From NCBI RefSeq assembly GCF_030152825.1, contig NZ_JASLIP010000006.1, positions 90,470-154,469 on the forward strand: a stretch of DNA of 64,000 nt. Direction: 5' to 3'. This DNA comes from Corynebacterium sp. Its GTDB lineage: Bacteria; Actinomycetota; Actinomycetes; Mycobacteriales; Mycobacteriaceae. The position numbers were made by a program, and so were the translations under genes. This document shows positions 27,853-35,856 of the stretch, piece by piece; the stretch's first letter is position 1; each line of letters starts with the position of its first letter. The notes under the pieces are model-generated. The model saw nothing but the letters and a program-made list of their open reading frames with translations. It was not told the origin of the DNA and did not search any database.

Positions 27853-29208
27853 TTAAGCCTCCCCGGGCTCGCCCAGCATCTGGGCCCACATGTGCTCGAA
27901 GCCGGGCATGGTCTTGGCGGTGGTGGCGACGTCCTCGACCTCCACGCCGGGGACCAGCAGGCCGATGATGGCGCCGGCGGTGGCCATCCGGTGGTCGGCG
28001 TAGGAGCGCCAGCGGGCACCGGCGAGGGGGACTGGGGTGATGTGCAGGCCGTCCTCGGCTTCGGCGACGCTGCCACCGAGCGCGTTGATCTCCGCGGCCA
28101 GGGCGTGGAGGCGGTCGGTTTCGTGCCCGCGCAGGTGGGCAATACCTCGCAGGCGGGTCTCGGTGGTGGCCAGGGCTGCCAGGGCTGCGACGGTGGGGGT
28201 GAGCTCCCCGATGTCGCCCATGTCCCAGTCCACGCCCTGCAGGGGGCCGGTGGCGCTGGCGGTCAGGGTGCCGTCTGCCAGGGTGACGGTCGCGCCCATT
28301 GCTTCGAGGATAGGGCGGATCTGGTCGCCTGGTTGGGTGGTTGCGGCTGGCCAGTGGGGGACGCTCACCGCTCCCTTGGTCAGCGCGCCCGCGGCGAGGA
28401 ACGGCGTGGCGTTGGAGAGGTCCGGTTCGATGACCCAGTCCACGGCCTTGATCGGGCCGGGGTGGACGGTCCAGGTGGGGTTGCCGGTGACTTCCTCTGT
28501 GCCCGTTTCGACGACGACGCCCGCCTGGGCGAGCATGTCGATTGTCATGTCGATGTGGGGCTTGCTGGGCACGGAGGAACCGGTGTGGACGATGCGCACG
28601 CCGTCAGAGAAGCGGGCGCCGACCAGCAACAGCCCGGAGACGAACTGGCTGGAGCCAGAGGCGTCGATGCGGACCTTGCCGCCGGTTGGTGCAGCGCCGC
28701 CCGCCGCGGGCAGGACGGTAAAGGGCAGGGTGCTGGTGTCCGCGTTGGGCTCGGTGGCGTCTGTGCCCTCGCCGATGCCGGCACCCAGGCCGCGGATGGA
28801 GTCCAGGGTCTGGTCCATGGGGCGGCGGCGTGCCTGCGGGTCGCCGTCGAAGCTGACGGGGGCGGTGGCCAGTGCGGCGACGGGCGGGACGAAGCGCATG
28901 ACGGTGCCCGCAAGGCCGCAGTCGATGTGCCCGCCGGTGAACTGGGTGGGCGGGGTGATGCGCACGGTGGCGGCAGCCCCCTCGGAGCTCAAGATCTCTA
29001 CACCCACCCCGAGGGTGCGCAGCGCGTCGAGCATGAGGTTCGTGTCGCGGCTGATGAGGGTGTTGGTGATGGTGGCTGGCCCGTCGGCGAGCGCTGCGAG
29101 GACGAGCGCGCGGTTGGTGATGGACTTGGAACCGGGGACGGGCACCGTCGCGGTGACGGGGCCAGATGCGGTGGGGGCGGGCCAGGCGGGGTGGGTGCTA
29201 GTCGACAT
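27853..29208 (-). CDS. aroA: 3-phosphoshikimate 1-carboxyvinyltransferase (EPSP synthase)
   Basis: This 451-residue enzyme of the shikimate pathway joins PEP to shikimate-3-phosphate. Motifs are 'VPGSKSITNRALVLAALADG' (S3P/PEP lysine), 'LISRDTNLMLDALRTLGVG', 'GLAGTVMRFVPPVAAL', 'RPMDQTLDSIRGLGA', 'SSQFVSGLLLVGA', 'LRGHETDRLHALAAEINALGG' and 'SYADHRMATAGAIIGLL'. The LAGTVMRF form instead of NAGTAxR is typical for actinobacteria. It is the first gene of the aroA-rsgA unit and diverges from the SRAP gene. Confidence 0.93.
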   Translation of the reverse strand: MSTSTHPAWPAPTASGPVTATVPVPGSKSITNRALVLAALADGPATITNTLISRDTNLMLDALRTLGVGVEILSSEGAAATVRITPPTQFTGGHIDCGLAGTVMRFVPPVAALATAPVSFDGDPQARRRPMDQTLDSIRGLGAGIGEGTDATEPNADTSTLPFTVLPAAGGAAPTGGKVRIDASGSSQFVSGLLLVGARFSDGVRIVHTGSSVPSKPHIDMTIDMLAQAGVVVETGTEEVTGNPTWTVHPGPIKAVDWVIEPDLSNATPFLAAGALTKGAVSVPHWPAATTQPGDQIRPILEAMGATVTLADGTLTASATGPLQGVDWDMGDIGELTPTVAALAALATTETRLRGIAHLRGHETDRLHALAAEINALGGSVAEAEDGLHITPVPLAGARWRSYADHRMATAGAIIGLLVPGVEVEDVATTAKTMPGFEHMWAQMLGEPGEA

Positions 29209-29232
29209 GGCTCTAGTCTCTCATTTTTTGGG

Positions 29233-29238
29233 GATAAT
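29233..29238 (+). promoter_or_regulatory. -10 element, leaderless promoter of the SRAP gene
   Basis: GATAAT lies 7 nt before the ATG at 29246. This start is independently required because the catalytic Cys must be residue 2. Confidence 0.55.
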
Positions 29239-29245
29239 GGGTCCC

Positions 29246-29941
29246 ATGTGTGGCCGTTATGTCCTTTACAGCACGCCCGAGCAGCTCGTGGACGCCATAC
29301 GGCGCCGGAGCGGGCAGCAGCGGGTCGCGATGGTCGGGGAGGGGCCGCGGGAGAACTACAACATCGCGCCCACCCACACGGTACCGGTGCTGCGGCCGTT
29401 TCGTGGGGTGCCGACTCTCGGGCCGGCGGTGTGGGGCTATCCGCCGAAGACAGTCTTCAACGCGCGCGGGGAGACGGCCTTCGACAAGCCGACCTTCGCG
29501 GGCTCGGAGCCGTGCGTGTTCATCATGGACGGCTGGTACGAGTGGACCGCTGATAAGGACCCCGCGCCGGGGGATCGGCGGAAGCAGCCGTGGTTCACGC
29601 ACGCGGGCGGGGAGCCGATCTTCATCGCCGGGCTGTGCAAGGCGGTGGACGGGGTGGTGTACGCGACGATGGTGACCACGGCAGCCACCCCGGAGTTGGA
29701 GTGGCTGCATCACCGGATGCCGCGGGTGCTCGTGCTGGGTGAGGGGAGCGGCGCTGGCGATGCGGGAGGGCCGGGAGGCGCGGACGACGAGGTGCGCCGC
29801 TGGCTCGAGGGGGACGAGGTAATGCTGCGCGCGATAGCGGCGGCACCGCCTCAGCACGGTTTGGGCAGCCTAGTGAGCGAGAAGGCGGATAAGGCAGTCG
29901 GCAACGTGGCTAATAATGGGCCGCATTTGATCGGTCGGTAG
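29246..29941 (+). CDS. SOS response-associated peptidase (HMCES/YedK, SRAP domain)
   Basis: This is a 231-residue protein that forms a thiazolidine DNA-protein crosslink with abasic sites in ssDNA. The catalytic residues are visible: C2 in 'MCGRYVLY', N in 'NYNIAPTHTVPV', E in 'MDGWYEWT' and H in 'WLHHRMPRVL'. The start is fixed because C2 must follow the initiator Met, and a leaderless -10 agrees with it. An acidic Gly-rich insert (about 170-187) is species-specific. It diverges from aroA, as Rv3226c does. It fits the DNA-repair theme of the window. Confidence 0.92.
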   Translation: MCGRYVLYSTPEQLVDAIRRRSGQQRVAMVGEGPRENYNIAPTHTVPVLRPFRGVPTLGPAVWGYPPKTVFNARGETAFDKPTFAGSEPCVFIMDGWYEWTADKDPAPGDRRKQPWFTHAGGEPIFIAGLCKAVDGVVYATMVTTAATPELEWLHHRMPRVLVLGEGSGAGDAGGPGGADDEVRRWLEGDEVMLRAIAAAPPQHGLGSLVSEKADKAVGNVANNGPHLIGR

Positions 29942-30050
29942 CCCCCTTCAGAGAGGGGCACAGGCCGTCGTGCGGAAAATCTTGGTATTTTATTGCAATT
30001 TTACAACTGAACTTAAGAGTGGAAGGGGGAGGCAGCGCTGCAGTGGGAGG

Positions 30051-30076
30051 GGAATAGAATGGGTCTACACCACGTT
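30051..30076 (+). promoter_or_regulatory. SigH-type (autoregulatory) promoter of sigH
   Basis: GGAAT (30051-30055), a 17-base spacer and CGTT (30073-30076) match the ECF SigH/SigR consensus GGAA-N16-20-GTT. It lies 30 nt upstream of the sigH start. Confidence 0.6.
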
Positions 30077-30105
30077 GATGCCATTGACCCAGCAGAGAGG
30101 AGAAC

Positions 30106-30738
30106 ATGAGTTCCCCCACCCCCCAGCGCGCCGCCACGCTGCGCACCGAGGAGCCCGACGAGGAGCTGCTCGCCCGCTTCGAAAGCGACGCGCTGCCGCT
30201 GCTGGACCAGCTCTACGGTGCGGCGTTGCGGATGACTCGCAACCCCGCCGACGCGCAGGATCTCGTGCAGGATGCGTACATCAAGGCCTTCCAGGCCTTC
30301 CGCTCCTTCAAGCCCGGCACCAACCTCAAAGCCTGGCTCTACCGCATCCTCACCAACACCTACATCAATGAGTACCGCAAGCAGCAGCGCCGCCCCTATG
30401 AATCCTCCGCGGAGGACATGACCGATTGGCAGCAGGCCGACGCGATGTCCCACACCCCGGACGGCCTCGCCTCCGCGGAAATTGAGGCGCTCAAGCGGAT
30501 CCCCGACCAGCGCATCATCGACGCGCTCATGGATATCAGCGAGGACTACCGCATGGTGGTCTACTACGCCGACGTCGAAGGCTTCGCCTACAAGGAAATC
30601 GCGGAGATCCTCGACGTCCCCATCGGCACCGTCATGAGCCGCCTGCACCGGGGCCGGAAAGCACTGCGCAAGAAACTGAAGGACGTCGCCGCGGAACACG
30701 GGATCGGCGTCGAAGAAGAAACCAAGGCGAAGGGATAG
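30106..30738 (+). CDS. sigH: ECF RNA polymerase sigma factor SigH
   Basis: This is a 210-residue group IV sigma factor for thiol-oxidative and heat stress. Region 2 is 'GAALRMTRNPADAQDLVQDA' with 'LKAWLYRILTNTYINEYRK'. Region 4 is 'DYRMVVYYADVEGFAYKEIA' with 'IPIGTVMSRLHRGRKALRK'-like helix-turn-helix sequence ('VPIGTVMSRLHRGRKAL'). The ATG has AGAGGAGA upstream. rshA begins 12 bases after the stop. The gene carries its own SigH-type promoter, so positive feedback is expected once RshA is oxidised. Confidence 0.96.
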   Translation: MSSPTPQRAATLRTEEPDEELLARFESDALPLLDQLYGAALRMTRNPADAQDLVQDAYIKAFQAFRSFKPGTNLKAWLYRILTNTYINEYRKQQRRPYESSAEDMTDWQQADAMSHTPDGLASAEIEALKRIPDQRIIDALMDISEDYRMVVYYADVEGFAYKEIAEILDVPIGTVMSRLHRGRKALRKKLKDVAAEHGIGVEEETKAKG

Positions 30739-30750
30739 GCGAGAAGCACA

Positions 30751-31035
30751 ATGAGTGACAACGTTGAGCCGAATGCAGGCACCCCTCAGCGCGACATCGA
30801 ATGCCGGGACCTTGTGGATGTCCTCTACGAGTACGTCGACGGCGGATGCGATGAGGGACTTCGGGCCCAGCTGCAGCAGCACCTCGACAACTGTCCCAGC
30901 TGCGTGGAGAAACTCGGCGTGGAACGCGAAATCCGCGAACTGCTGCGCGTCCGCTGCGCCCAGGCCGCGCCAGTGGAGCTGCGCAGTCGCATCACCACCC
31001 AGCTGCGGGTGGTTTACCGCACCTCCCGGGGATAG
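30751..31035 (+). CDS. rshA: Mycothiol-system anti-sigma factor RshA
   Basis: This is a 94-residue zinc anti-sigma (ZAS) factor that holds SigH inactive. The ZAS motif H44-x3-C48-x2-C51 ('QHLDNCPSC') with C18 or C33 forms the redox switch: disulfide formation releases zinc and SigH. A C-terminal helix continues to 'RVVYRTSRG'. It is directly downstream of sigH. Reduction is mycothiol- or thioredoxin-dependent in this order. Confidence 0.93.
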   Translation: MSDNVEPNAGTPQRDIECRDLVDVLYEYVDGGCDEGLRAQLQQHLDNCPSCVEKLGVEREIRELLRVRCAQAAPVELRSRITTQLRVVYRTSRG

Positions 31036-31137
31036 CAAGCATTCCGGGTAGGGGTTCGGCGAGGAGAGTTGAGTCTCGGGGGCTCCGTCGATTCAGCGCT
31101 AAGCCGATGCGGGAGTATCCGGTGAGATAAAGAAACG

Positions 31138-31170
31138 AAAAACGGGCCCGGGGAAACTCCCGGACCCGTT
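31138..31170 (-). terminator. Terminator of the bL37 gene
   Basis: On the minus strand a GC-rich stem with one mismatch (arms 31143-31152 and 31158-31168) has a 5-base loop and is followed by TTTTT (31142-31138). It ends transcription from whiB1/bL37 and faces rshA. Confidence 0.7.
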
Positions 31171-31200
31171 CAGCGGCACCCCAGCGCGGGGTGATCGGCA

Positions 31201-31275
31201 TTATGCGTTTGGACGCTTGCCGTGGTTCGCCTTGTTCTTGCGACGGTCCTTGCGCTTACGGCCACGCTTGCTCAT
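31201..31275 (-). CDS. 50S ribosomal protein bL37 (24 residues)
   Basis: This tiny gene encodes a very basic peptide that begins MSKRGRKRKDRR and ends KANHGKRPNA. It closely resembles mycobacterial bL37 (AURKAIP1/COX24-type), a peptide seen in mycobacterial 50S structures. The ATG at 31273-31275 (minus strand) is preceded by a strong AAGGAG at 7 nt. It lies between rshA and whiB1, the same place as in mycobacteria, and a terminator follows. It is below most gene-finder length limits. Composition, RBS, synteny and the near-identical C-terminus make the call firm. Confidence 0.9.
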   Translation of the reverse strand: MSKRGRKRKDRRKNKANHGKRPNA

Positions 31276-31409
31276 GAATTCTCCTTAAAGCATGTGCACC
31301 AGCGTTCCCAGGGGAGTAGCCGGCGCAGCGATCGGGCAATGAAATTATTTAACCGCTATAGTCTATCCGCCCAGCAGTGGGCAGCGGAAATCAGGGGCAG
31401 CGGGAACTA

Positions 31410-31670
31410 TTAAGCGTTCGCGCGGGCGCGGGTTCGAGCGCGGTTGTTGCGGCGCTTCAGCACGCGACGCTCGTCCTCAGACATGCCACCCCACACGCCG
31501 GCGTCCTGGCCGGAGCTGATTGCCCACGCGAGGCAATCCGTGGTCACTGGGCAGCGGTTGCACACCAGCTTTGCCTTCGCGGTCTGGGCGAGAGCCGGGC
31601 CGGAGTTCCCGACGGGGAAAAACAGCTCGGGGTCTTCCTGGCGGCATACAGCCTTGTGGCGCCAATCCAT
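31410..31670 (-). CDS. whiB1: WhiB1-type iron-sulfur transcription factor (WhcE in C. glutamicum)
   Basis: This is an 86-residue Wbl protein. Cluster ligands are C9, C37, C40 and C46, followed by 'GVWGGMSEDERR' (58-69) and a basic tail 'KRRNNRARTRARANA'. The N-terminus 'MDWRHKAVCRQEDPELFFPVG' is nearly the mycobacterial WhiB1 start. WhiB1 binds the sigma-A region 4 and is NO-sensitive and essential in mycobacteria. The ATG at 31670 has AAAGGA upstream, so the TTG at 31676 is rejected. It lies downstream of a long regulatory gap and next to bL37 and sigH. In C. glutamicum the counterpart is SigH-linked. Confidence 0.94.
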   Translation of the reverse strand: MDWRHKAVCRQEDPELFFPVGNSGPALAQTAKAKLVCNRCPVTTDCLAWAISSGQDAGVWGGMSEDERRVLKRRNNRARTRARANA

Positions 31671-32131
31671 GATCAAGTCCTTTCATGCCTATCGGGCGGT
31701 CGTAGCGGTCCGTCACGCCACGGGGGTGGCCTGGCGGGGTTTTCTGCCAGCAGGGGACCGGCAGAAAGGTTAACGGGCGGTTAACTGCGAAACTTTCGGG
31801 CGTCCCAATGGCTGCTGGCTTCGGCTGCCTGCGAGCAGCCAGTGCGCGGGGGCCGATGATGTCGTCGATAGCGCTCCGGGGGAGGAGCGAATACGGCCTC
31901 GCGGCGCCTTGGTGCAACGCAGTGGGATGCGAAGAATCGCGGGTAAGGGCAGATCAGGCGGTGCGGAACGAACATGCGCGCCGGGAAAGCGGCACTGCAA
32001 TACCCGCGCCATGGCGTGGCTAAAACGCCACAACATAAACGTGAGTAGGCTGTTGTTCCCCCACCGCCTTCGCGGTTACATCAAGGAGTATGACATGTAT
32101 TTCCCAGGTTGCCTAGAGTTAACCCAGAAAA

Positions 32132-32147
32132 TGTAACCAAGCTCACA
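32132..32147. promoter_or_regulatory. GlxR/CRP-like binding site in the whiB1 upstream region
   Basis: TGTAA-CCAAGC-TCACA matches the cAMP-regulator operator TGTGA-N6-TCACA with one mismatch. CRP is known to control whiB1 in M. tuberculosis. It lies about 460 bases upstream of the whiB1 start. Confidence 0.4.
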
Positions 32148-32306
32148 TTGTTTCGATTTGGGTAATGACGCCGAGTGACGTAGGAGCCCCTTATTTGCCT
32201 GGTTGGTGCGGCGTGGCTGCGCCCACCGTCCTGCTTCTCACCCGCGGTTTACTGGTCCGTCCATGAGGGCGGAGTGGTCAGAAATGGGAAGCGAGCCCGC
32301 TAAGGC

Positions 32307-32312
32307 TAGACT
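32307..32312 (+). promoter_or_regulatory. -10 element, leaderless promoter of the Rv3217-like membrane gene
   Basis: TAGACT lies 7 nt before the ATG at 32320, with no Shine-Dalgarno in the gap. It rejects the upstream in-frame starts. Confidence 0.5.
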
Positions 32313-32319
32313 CATCGGC

Positions 32320-32733
32320 ATGAGCTCCCCGAAGAACTACTCCAAGCCACCCACAGTGATCCAATACGCCGGCATCTACGGCCTGATCCAGGGCCTCATC
32401 GGCATCGCCTTCGGCATCTTCCTCGTCGTCCGCGAAGCCCAGGGCTTCCACGACCCCACCGCGAAAATCAGCGGCTACGGCACCGCCCTGTGGTTCTTCT
32501 TCATCTTCGGGGCCGTCGCCGTATGCGGTTACTTCCTCTACCGGGGACGCTCCTGGGGGCGCGGTCCAGTGGTCATGCTGCAGATCTGCCTGGTTCCCGT
32601 GGCTTATTACATGTTCCGTTCCGGACGTCCCGAGTTGGCCGTGCCCACCACACTGGTCCTGATTCTTGGGCTCGCGCTGCTGTTCAACCCCACCGCCGTC
32701 AATTGGTGGACGATGGACCACTACCGCGACTAG
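32320..32733 (+). CDS. Small integral membrane protein, four predicted helices
   Basis: This is a 137-residue protein with hydrophobic segments at about 10-35, 55-75, 85-100 and 105-125, ending 'NPTAVNWWTMDHYRD'. The position next to whiB1 and the Rv3212-like gene matches the conserved membrane protein Rv3217c of mycobacteria, and the helix pattern agrees. The function is unknown. The start is set by a leaderless -10. Its TAG stop shares the CTAG tetranucleotide with the stop of the convergent gene. Confidence 0.65.
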   Translation: MSSPKNYSKPPTVIQYAGIYGLIQGLIGIAFGIFLVVREAQGFHDPTAKISGYGTALWFFFIFGAVAVCGYFLYRGRSWGRGPVVMLQICLVPVAYYMFRSGRPELAVPTTLVLILGLALLFNPTAVNWWTMDHYRD

Positions 32734-34016
32734 GAACCGAGCACTACGAGCTCGTCGCCGCGCTGCTCCACCACGAAGCCACCACTGACCCGGAGGTGCA
32801 CCGGCGCGCCAGCTGCGAGGCCGTCGCGGCGAACAGGGAGTGTCCGCTCGGTCTTCTTGTGTTCCGTGTCGAAGACCCGGATGCCGCCCTCGATGGGCAC
32901 CAGCAGGCGGTCGGCCATGTTCGCGCCTGCGCCCAGCGCGCCGCGCACCGTGAACTCCGGGGCCAGGCTCGTCGGGTGGAACCCGACGACGGCATCACCC
33001 GTCCACCACGTCATATTGTGCGGCAGGTCCGCCGTGACCGGCAGGACCGGGGCTTTTTGAGAAGCGCCAGCCAGCGCCGAGGCAGCGGGCATCGGGTGGT
33101 GGCTGACTTCACCGGTATCGCTGGCCACAATCAGCTGTGGCTTCCCATCGCCGCGGGCGCCCTTCGGCGCGTACACCGCCGCGTGGTGCTGCGCGATCGC
33201 CACCAACTGCCCATCCCGGGGCACGTAGAAAGTGTGGAGATCCTCCGGCACATCCGAACGCTCCGGCTTCGTCTTGAGTAACCGCAGCAGCATCTTGTCC
33301 TCGCTCTCGCAGTGTTGGGTGGTCGCCAGCAGCTCGGTGCGGGTCAGGGCAGAGGTAAACGGGCAGTCCGCGTAGCGCTGCTCCTCCTTCTTCACCGGGG
33401 TTTCCTGGCGGCCCACCTCCGTGGTGCGCACCAGGTCGCTGCGCCACAGCTCCACTCGGTGTGGGGAGACGATACCCGTGGAGTCATTCGAACGCAGTGC
33501 CGTGGCGGAATCCTCCGCCAGGGCCGAGCGGGTATGGGCGTACTCGCCGGTACCAGCGGTCAGGCTCACCACATCCCCGCAGCCCTTCGGGCCACGGTAG
33601 ACCGCGACAATCCGCTCGTTGCTAAAGGTCACATCGCACAGCGGCAACCCGCGGTCGTAGGTCCACGCCACCTCGCCCGAGCGCAGATCGCGCATGGAAA
33701 GCACATCGTCCTCGGCGGTGAGCACGCCACCAGAAAGCAGGATCGGGGCGACCGTCTGCGGAGAAGTTCCCCGCCACAGCTCCCGCAGCTTTGTCGGCGC
33801 GGTCTCGGCCGCAGCCGGGGCGGAAAGAGTGGAGGCCTGGGTGTGCTCCACCCGGCGGGCGTCCGAACCCCACCAGCTGGCGACCAGCACCACGACGAGA
33901 ACCACGGCGATCGCGCCCACCGCCAAAAAATCCTTGTGGCTAGCCCGCTCCGGGCGGGGCCAACGGCGCGGCGTTGGCGTGGGTGGCGCAGGCTGAGCGG
34001 GGGAGTGAGGAGCCAT
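32730..34016 (-). CDS. Rv3212-like membrane-anchored beta-propeller (PQQ-like) protein
   Basis: This is a 428-residue protein. A Pro-rich cytoplasmic head precedes one transmembrane helix (about 32-50, 'AVGAIAVVLVVVLVASWW'). The extracytoplasmic part contains repeated blade-like strands ('LRSGEVAWTYDRGLPLCDV', 'VVSLTAGTGEY', 'LLVPIEGGIRVFD'). The family resembles Rv3212, which is likewise coupled to the rhlE-type helicase gene. The start codon overlaps the helicase stop by one base (TAATG), so translation is coupled. The role is unknown. Cysteine pairs in the propeller suggest an oxidising compartment. Confidence 0.65.
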   Translation of the reverse strand: MAPHSPAQPAPPTPTPRRWPRPERASHKDFLAVGAIAVVLVVVLVASWWGSDARRVEHTQASTLSAPAAAETAPTKLRELWRGTSPQTVAPILLSGGVLTAEDDVLSMRDLRSGEVAWTYDRGLPLCDVTFSNERIVAVYRGPKGCGDVVSLTAGTGEYAHTRSALAEDSATALRSNDSTGIVSPHRVELWRSDLVRTTEVGRQETPVKKEEQRYADCPFTSALTRTELLATTQHCESEDKMLLRLLKTKPERSDVPEDLHTFYVPRDGQLVAIAQHHAAVYAPKGARGDGKPQLIVASDTGEVSHHPMPAASALAGASQKAPVLPVTADLPHNMTWWTGDAVVGFHPTSLAPEFTVRGALGAGANMADRLLVPIEGGIRVFDTEHKKTERTLPVRRDGLAAGAPVHLRVSGGFVVEQRGDELVVLGS

Positions 34017-35488
34017 TAGTTCTTTGCCCCGCCATTCCCACCGCGGGAGCGACCACCCCGACCGCGGCCGCCACGGCCCCGACCATGCGAGCCCTGACCG
34101 CGGCCACGAGAGCCCTGGCCACGTGAGCCAGCCCCGGAGCCGCGCTCACCGCGAGCACCACGGGAACGCCGAGCCGGCGCCGTCACCGCTGCCGAACCAG
34201 CAACCCGACGATTCGGTCCCACCCGGTCGCTCAGCTCCTCGTCCGTGGGCAGCCCCAGGACCTCCAGCAACTCAGGGGACTGGGAGAACCACTGCGGCGG
34301 GTTCTCCAGGCCCAGCCCCAGCGCCTCGCTGATGTGGTCCCACCGGGGCACCTCATCCCAACCGACCAGGGTGATCGCGGTGCCGTCCTTACCCGCGCGC
34401 GCCGTGCGACCAATCCGGTGCACATACGTCCGCTCGTCCTCCGGGACCTGGTAGTTGACCACATGGGTGACATCCGTGACGTCGATGCCGCGGGCAGCCA
34501 CGTCCGTGGCGACCATGACGTCCACCACCCCGTCCCGGAACAGCTGCAGGGACTGCTCACGGTCCGCCTGGCGCATATCGCCATGCACCGCGCCGACCCT
34601 AAAACCCCACGCGGCGAGATCCTCGGCGACCATCGCGGCCTGCCGCTTCGTCGGGGTGAACACAATCGTCCGGCCCCGGCCCGGGCTCTGCAGAATACGG
34701 GAGAGCGTGGACATCCGATCCAGCTTGTGGGACTGGAACGCGATCTGGGTGACGCGCTCGTGCGTATCCGCCGCGGCCGTGGAATCCGCCTGGATCATCA
34801 CCGGCTGCTTCATGAACTCCCGCGACAGGCTCAGGATCGGCCCCGGCATCGTTGCGGAAAACAGCATCGTCTGCCGGTCCGTCCTGGTCAGCGACATGAT
34901 CTGCCGAACATCATCCAGGAAGCCCTGATCCAGCATCTCATCGGCCTCATCCAGCACCAGCACCTCCACCCCGGCAAGCTCCAGCTCGCCCCGGCGGTGC
35001 AGATCCAACAGGCGGCCCGGCGTGCCCACCACCACATCCGTGCCCCGGTTCAGTGCTCGAATCTGCTGGTTGAAACCCACCCCGCCATAGATCGGCGTGA
35101 CCGCCACCCGGTGCTTCGTCGCGGGAATCACGAGGTTCGCCGCAGCCAGAGTCAGATCCTCGGCCACCTGCAGGCACAGCTCACGGGTGGGAACCACCAC
35201 GAGGCCGCGAACGCTGCCATCAAGTTCGGTGATGCCGGCGTCGTCGAAAACCCGGTCCAACAACGGCACGCCGAAACCCAAGGTCTTGCCCATCCCCGTG
35301 CGAGCCTGACCGATCAGATCATCGCCCCGCAACGCGATCGGCAGGGTCAGCTCCTGGATCGCAAACGCCGTCGGCATGCCCGCCTGCTCCAACGCTTCGG
35401 CGATCTCGGCCGCCACCCCCAAGGAACGGAACGTCGGTCCAGGGGTCGCCCCCGAGTGATCATCGGAGGAGAGATGGGGCGATGGCAC
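34016..35488 (-). CDS. rhlE: DEAD-box RNA helicase (RhlE-like) with RGG tail
   Basis: This is a 490-residue ATP-dependent RNA helicase. The Q motif region 'PTAFAIQELTLPIAL' precedes motif I 'ARTGMGKTLGFG', Ia 'VVPTRELCLQV', II 'LDEADEMLDQGF', III 'FSATMP', V 'ATDVAARGIDV' and VI 'YVHRIGRTARAGKDG'. The last 50 residues are Arg/Gly repeats (RGQGSRGRGQG-type), an RNA-binding tail. The GTG at 35488 follows AGGGAGG by 8 nt; the upstream GTG at 35530 overlaps the -10 TATAGT, so it is rejected. It is co-transcribed with the Rv3212-like gene. Homologue of Rv3211. Confidence 0.9.
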   Translation of the reverse strand: MPSPHLSSDDHSGATPGPTFRSLGVAAEIAEALEQAGMPTAFAIQELTLPIALRGDDLIGQARTGMGKTLGFGVPLLDRVFDDAGITELDGSVRGLVVVPTRELCLQVAEDLTLAAANLVIPATKHRVAVTPIYGGVGFNQQIRALNRGTDVVVGTPGRLLDLHRRGELELAGVEVLVLDEADEMLDQGFLDDVRQIMSLTRTDRQTMLFSATMPGPILSLSREFMKQPVMIQADSTAAADTHERVTQIAFQSHKLDRMSTLSRILQSPGRGRTIVFTPTKRQAAMVAEDLAAWGFRVGAVHGDMRQADREQSLQLFRDGVVDVMVATDVAARGIDVTDVTHVVNYQVPEDERTYVHRIGRTARAGKDGTAITLVGWDEVPRWDHISEALGLGLENPPQWFSQSPELLEVLGLPTDEELSDRVGPNRRVAGSAAVTAPARRSRGARGERGSGAGSRGQGSRGRGQGSHGRGRGGRGRGGRSRGGNGGAKN

Positions 35489-35516
35489 GGTCGGAACCTC
35501 CCTAAAACAAGGCAGT

Positions 35517-35522
35517 ACTATA
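35517..35522 (-). promoter_or_regulatory. -10 element of the RhlE-like helicase gene
   Basis: TATAGT on the minus strand lies 28 nt upstream of the GTG at 35488. The short leader holds the AGGGAGG ribosome-binding site. Confidence 0.5.
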
Positions 35523-35590
35523 ATGGTCACATTAGCGCACCGACGAGTGCGCCAGATCTTTCAAGAACCAACGGACGGAGATCGAAAAGC

Positions 35591-35824
35591 ATGCAACTGA
35601 AGATTGGCTTCATTAACTCCCAGCGCGAGCTCGCCATCGACCTCGACAAGAACGAGGTCAAGCAGGCGGAACTCGTCGATGAGCTGCAGAACTTCCTGAC
35701 CGACGGCACCGCCACCACCACCGTGGTCGAGGATGCCCGCGGCACCAAGACCGTCCTGCTGCGCGAGCAGATCGCCTACATTCAGGTCGGCGCCGAGAAG
35801 CCACGCTCCGTGGGCTTCATCTGA
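35591..35824 (+). CDS. DUF3107 family protein (Rv3208A/TB9.4 type)
   Basis: This is a 77-residue protein 'MQLKIGFINSQRELAID' that continues 'TTTVVEDARGTKTVLLREQI' and ends 'KPRSVGFI', the full DUF3107 length. It is a conserved actinobacterial ATP-binding-like or regulatory small protein of unknown function. It is found beside the rhlE/Rv3212 genes in mycobacteria, as here. GGACGGAG lies about 11 nt upstream of the ATG. A long frame starting at 34334 is antisense noise. Confidence 0.85.
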   Translation: MQLKIGFINSQRELAIDLDKNEVKQAELVDELQNFLTDGTATTTVVEDARGTKTVLLREQIAYIQVGAEKPRSVGFI

Positions 35825-35856
35825 TCCGTCTTTAGGGCAGATAGAGGTTGAGCGAG

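Larger units (their letters stand above)
31671..32319 (-). other. 649-base regulatory gap upstream of whiB1
   Basis: No credible gene is present in this unusually long gap. It holds a GlxR/CRP-like box (32132-32147). A weak SigH-like promoter lies on the minus strand: GGAAC at 32059-32055 and TGTT at 32035-32032, 19 apart. The leaderless -10 of the plus-strand membrane gene is at 32307-32312. whiB1 would have a 5' UTR of more than 300 nt if transcribed from either upstream signal. Confidence 0.5.

Noticed and set aside
28037..29245. N-terminal 400 codons of a 634-codon plus-strand frame before the SRAP gene
   Set aside because: This part is antisense to aroA. The real protein starts at 29246, because catalytic Cys must be residue 2.
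31770..32036. 88-codon minus-strand frame upstream of whiB1
   Set aside because: Cys/His/Pro/Arg-rich random composition and no start signal. The stretch is better explained as the whiB1 leader.
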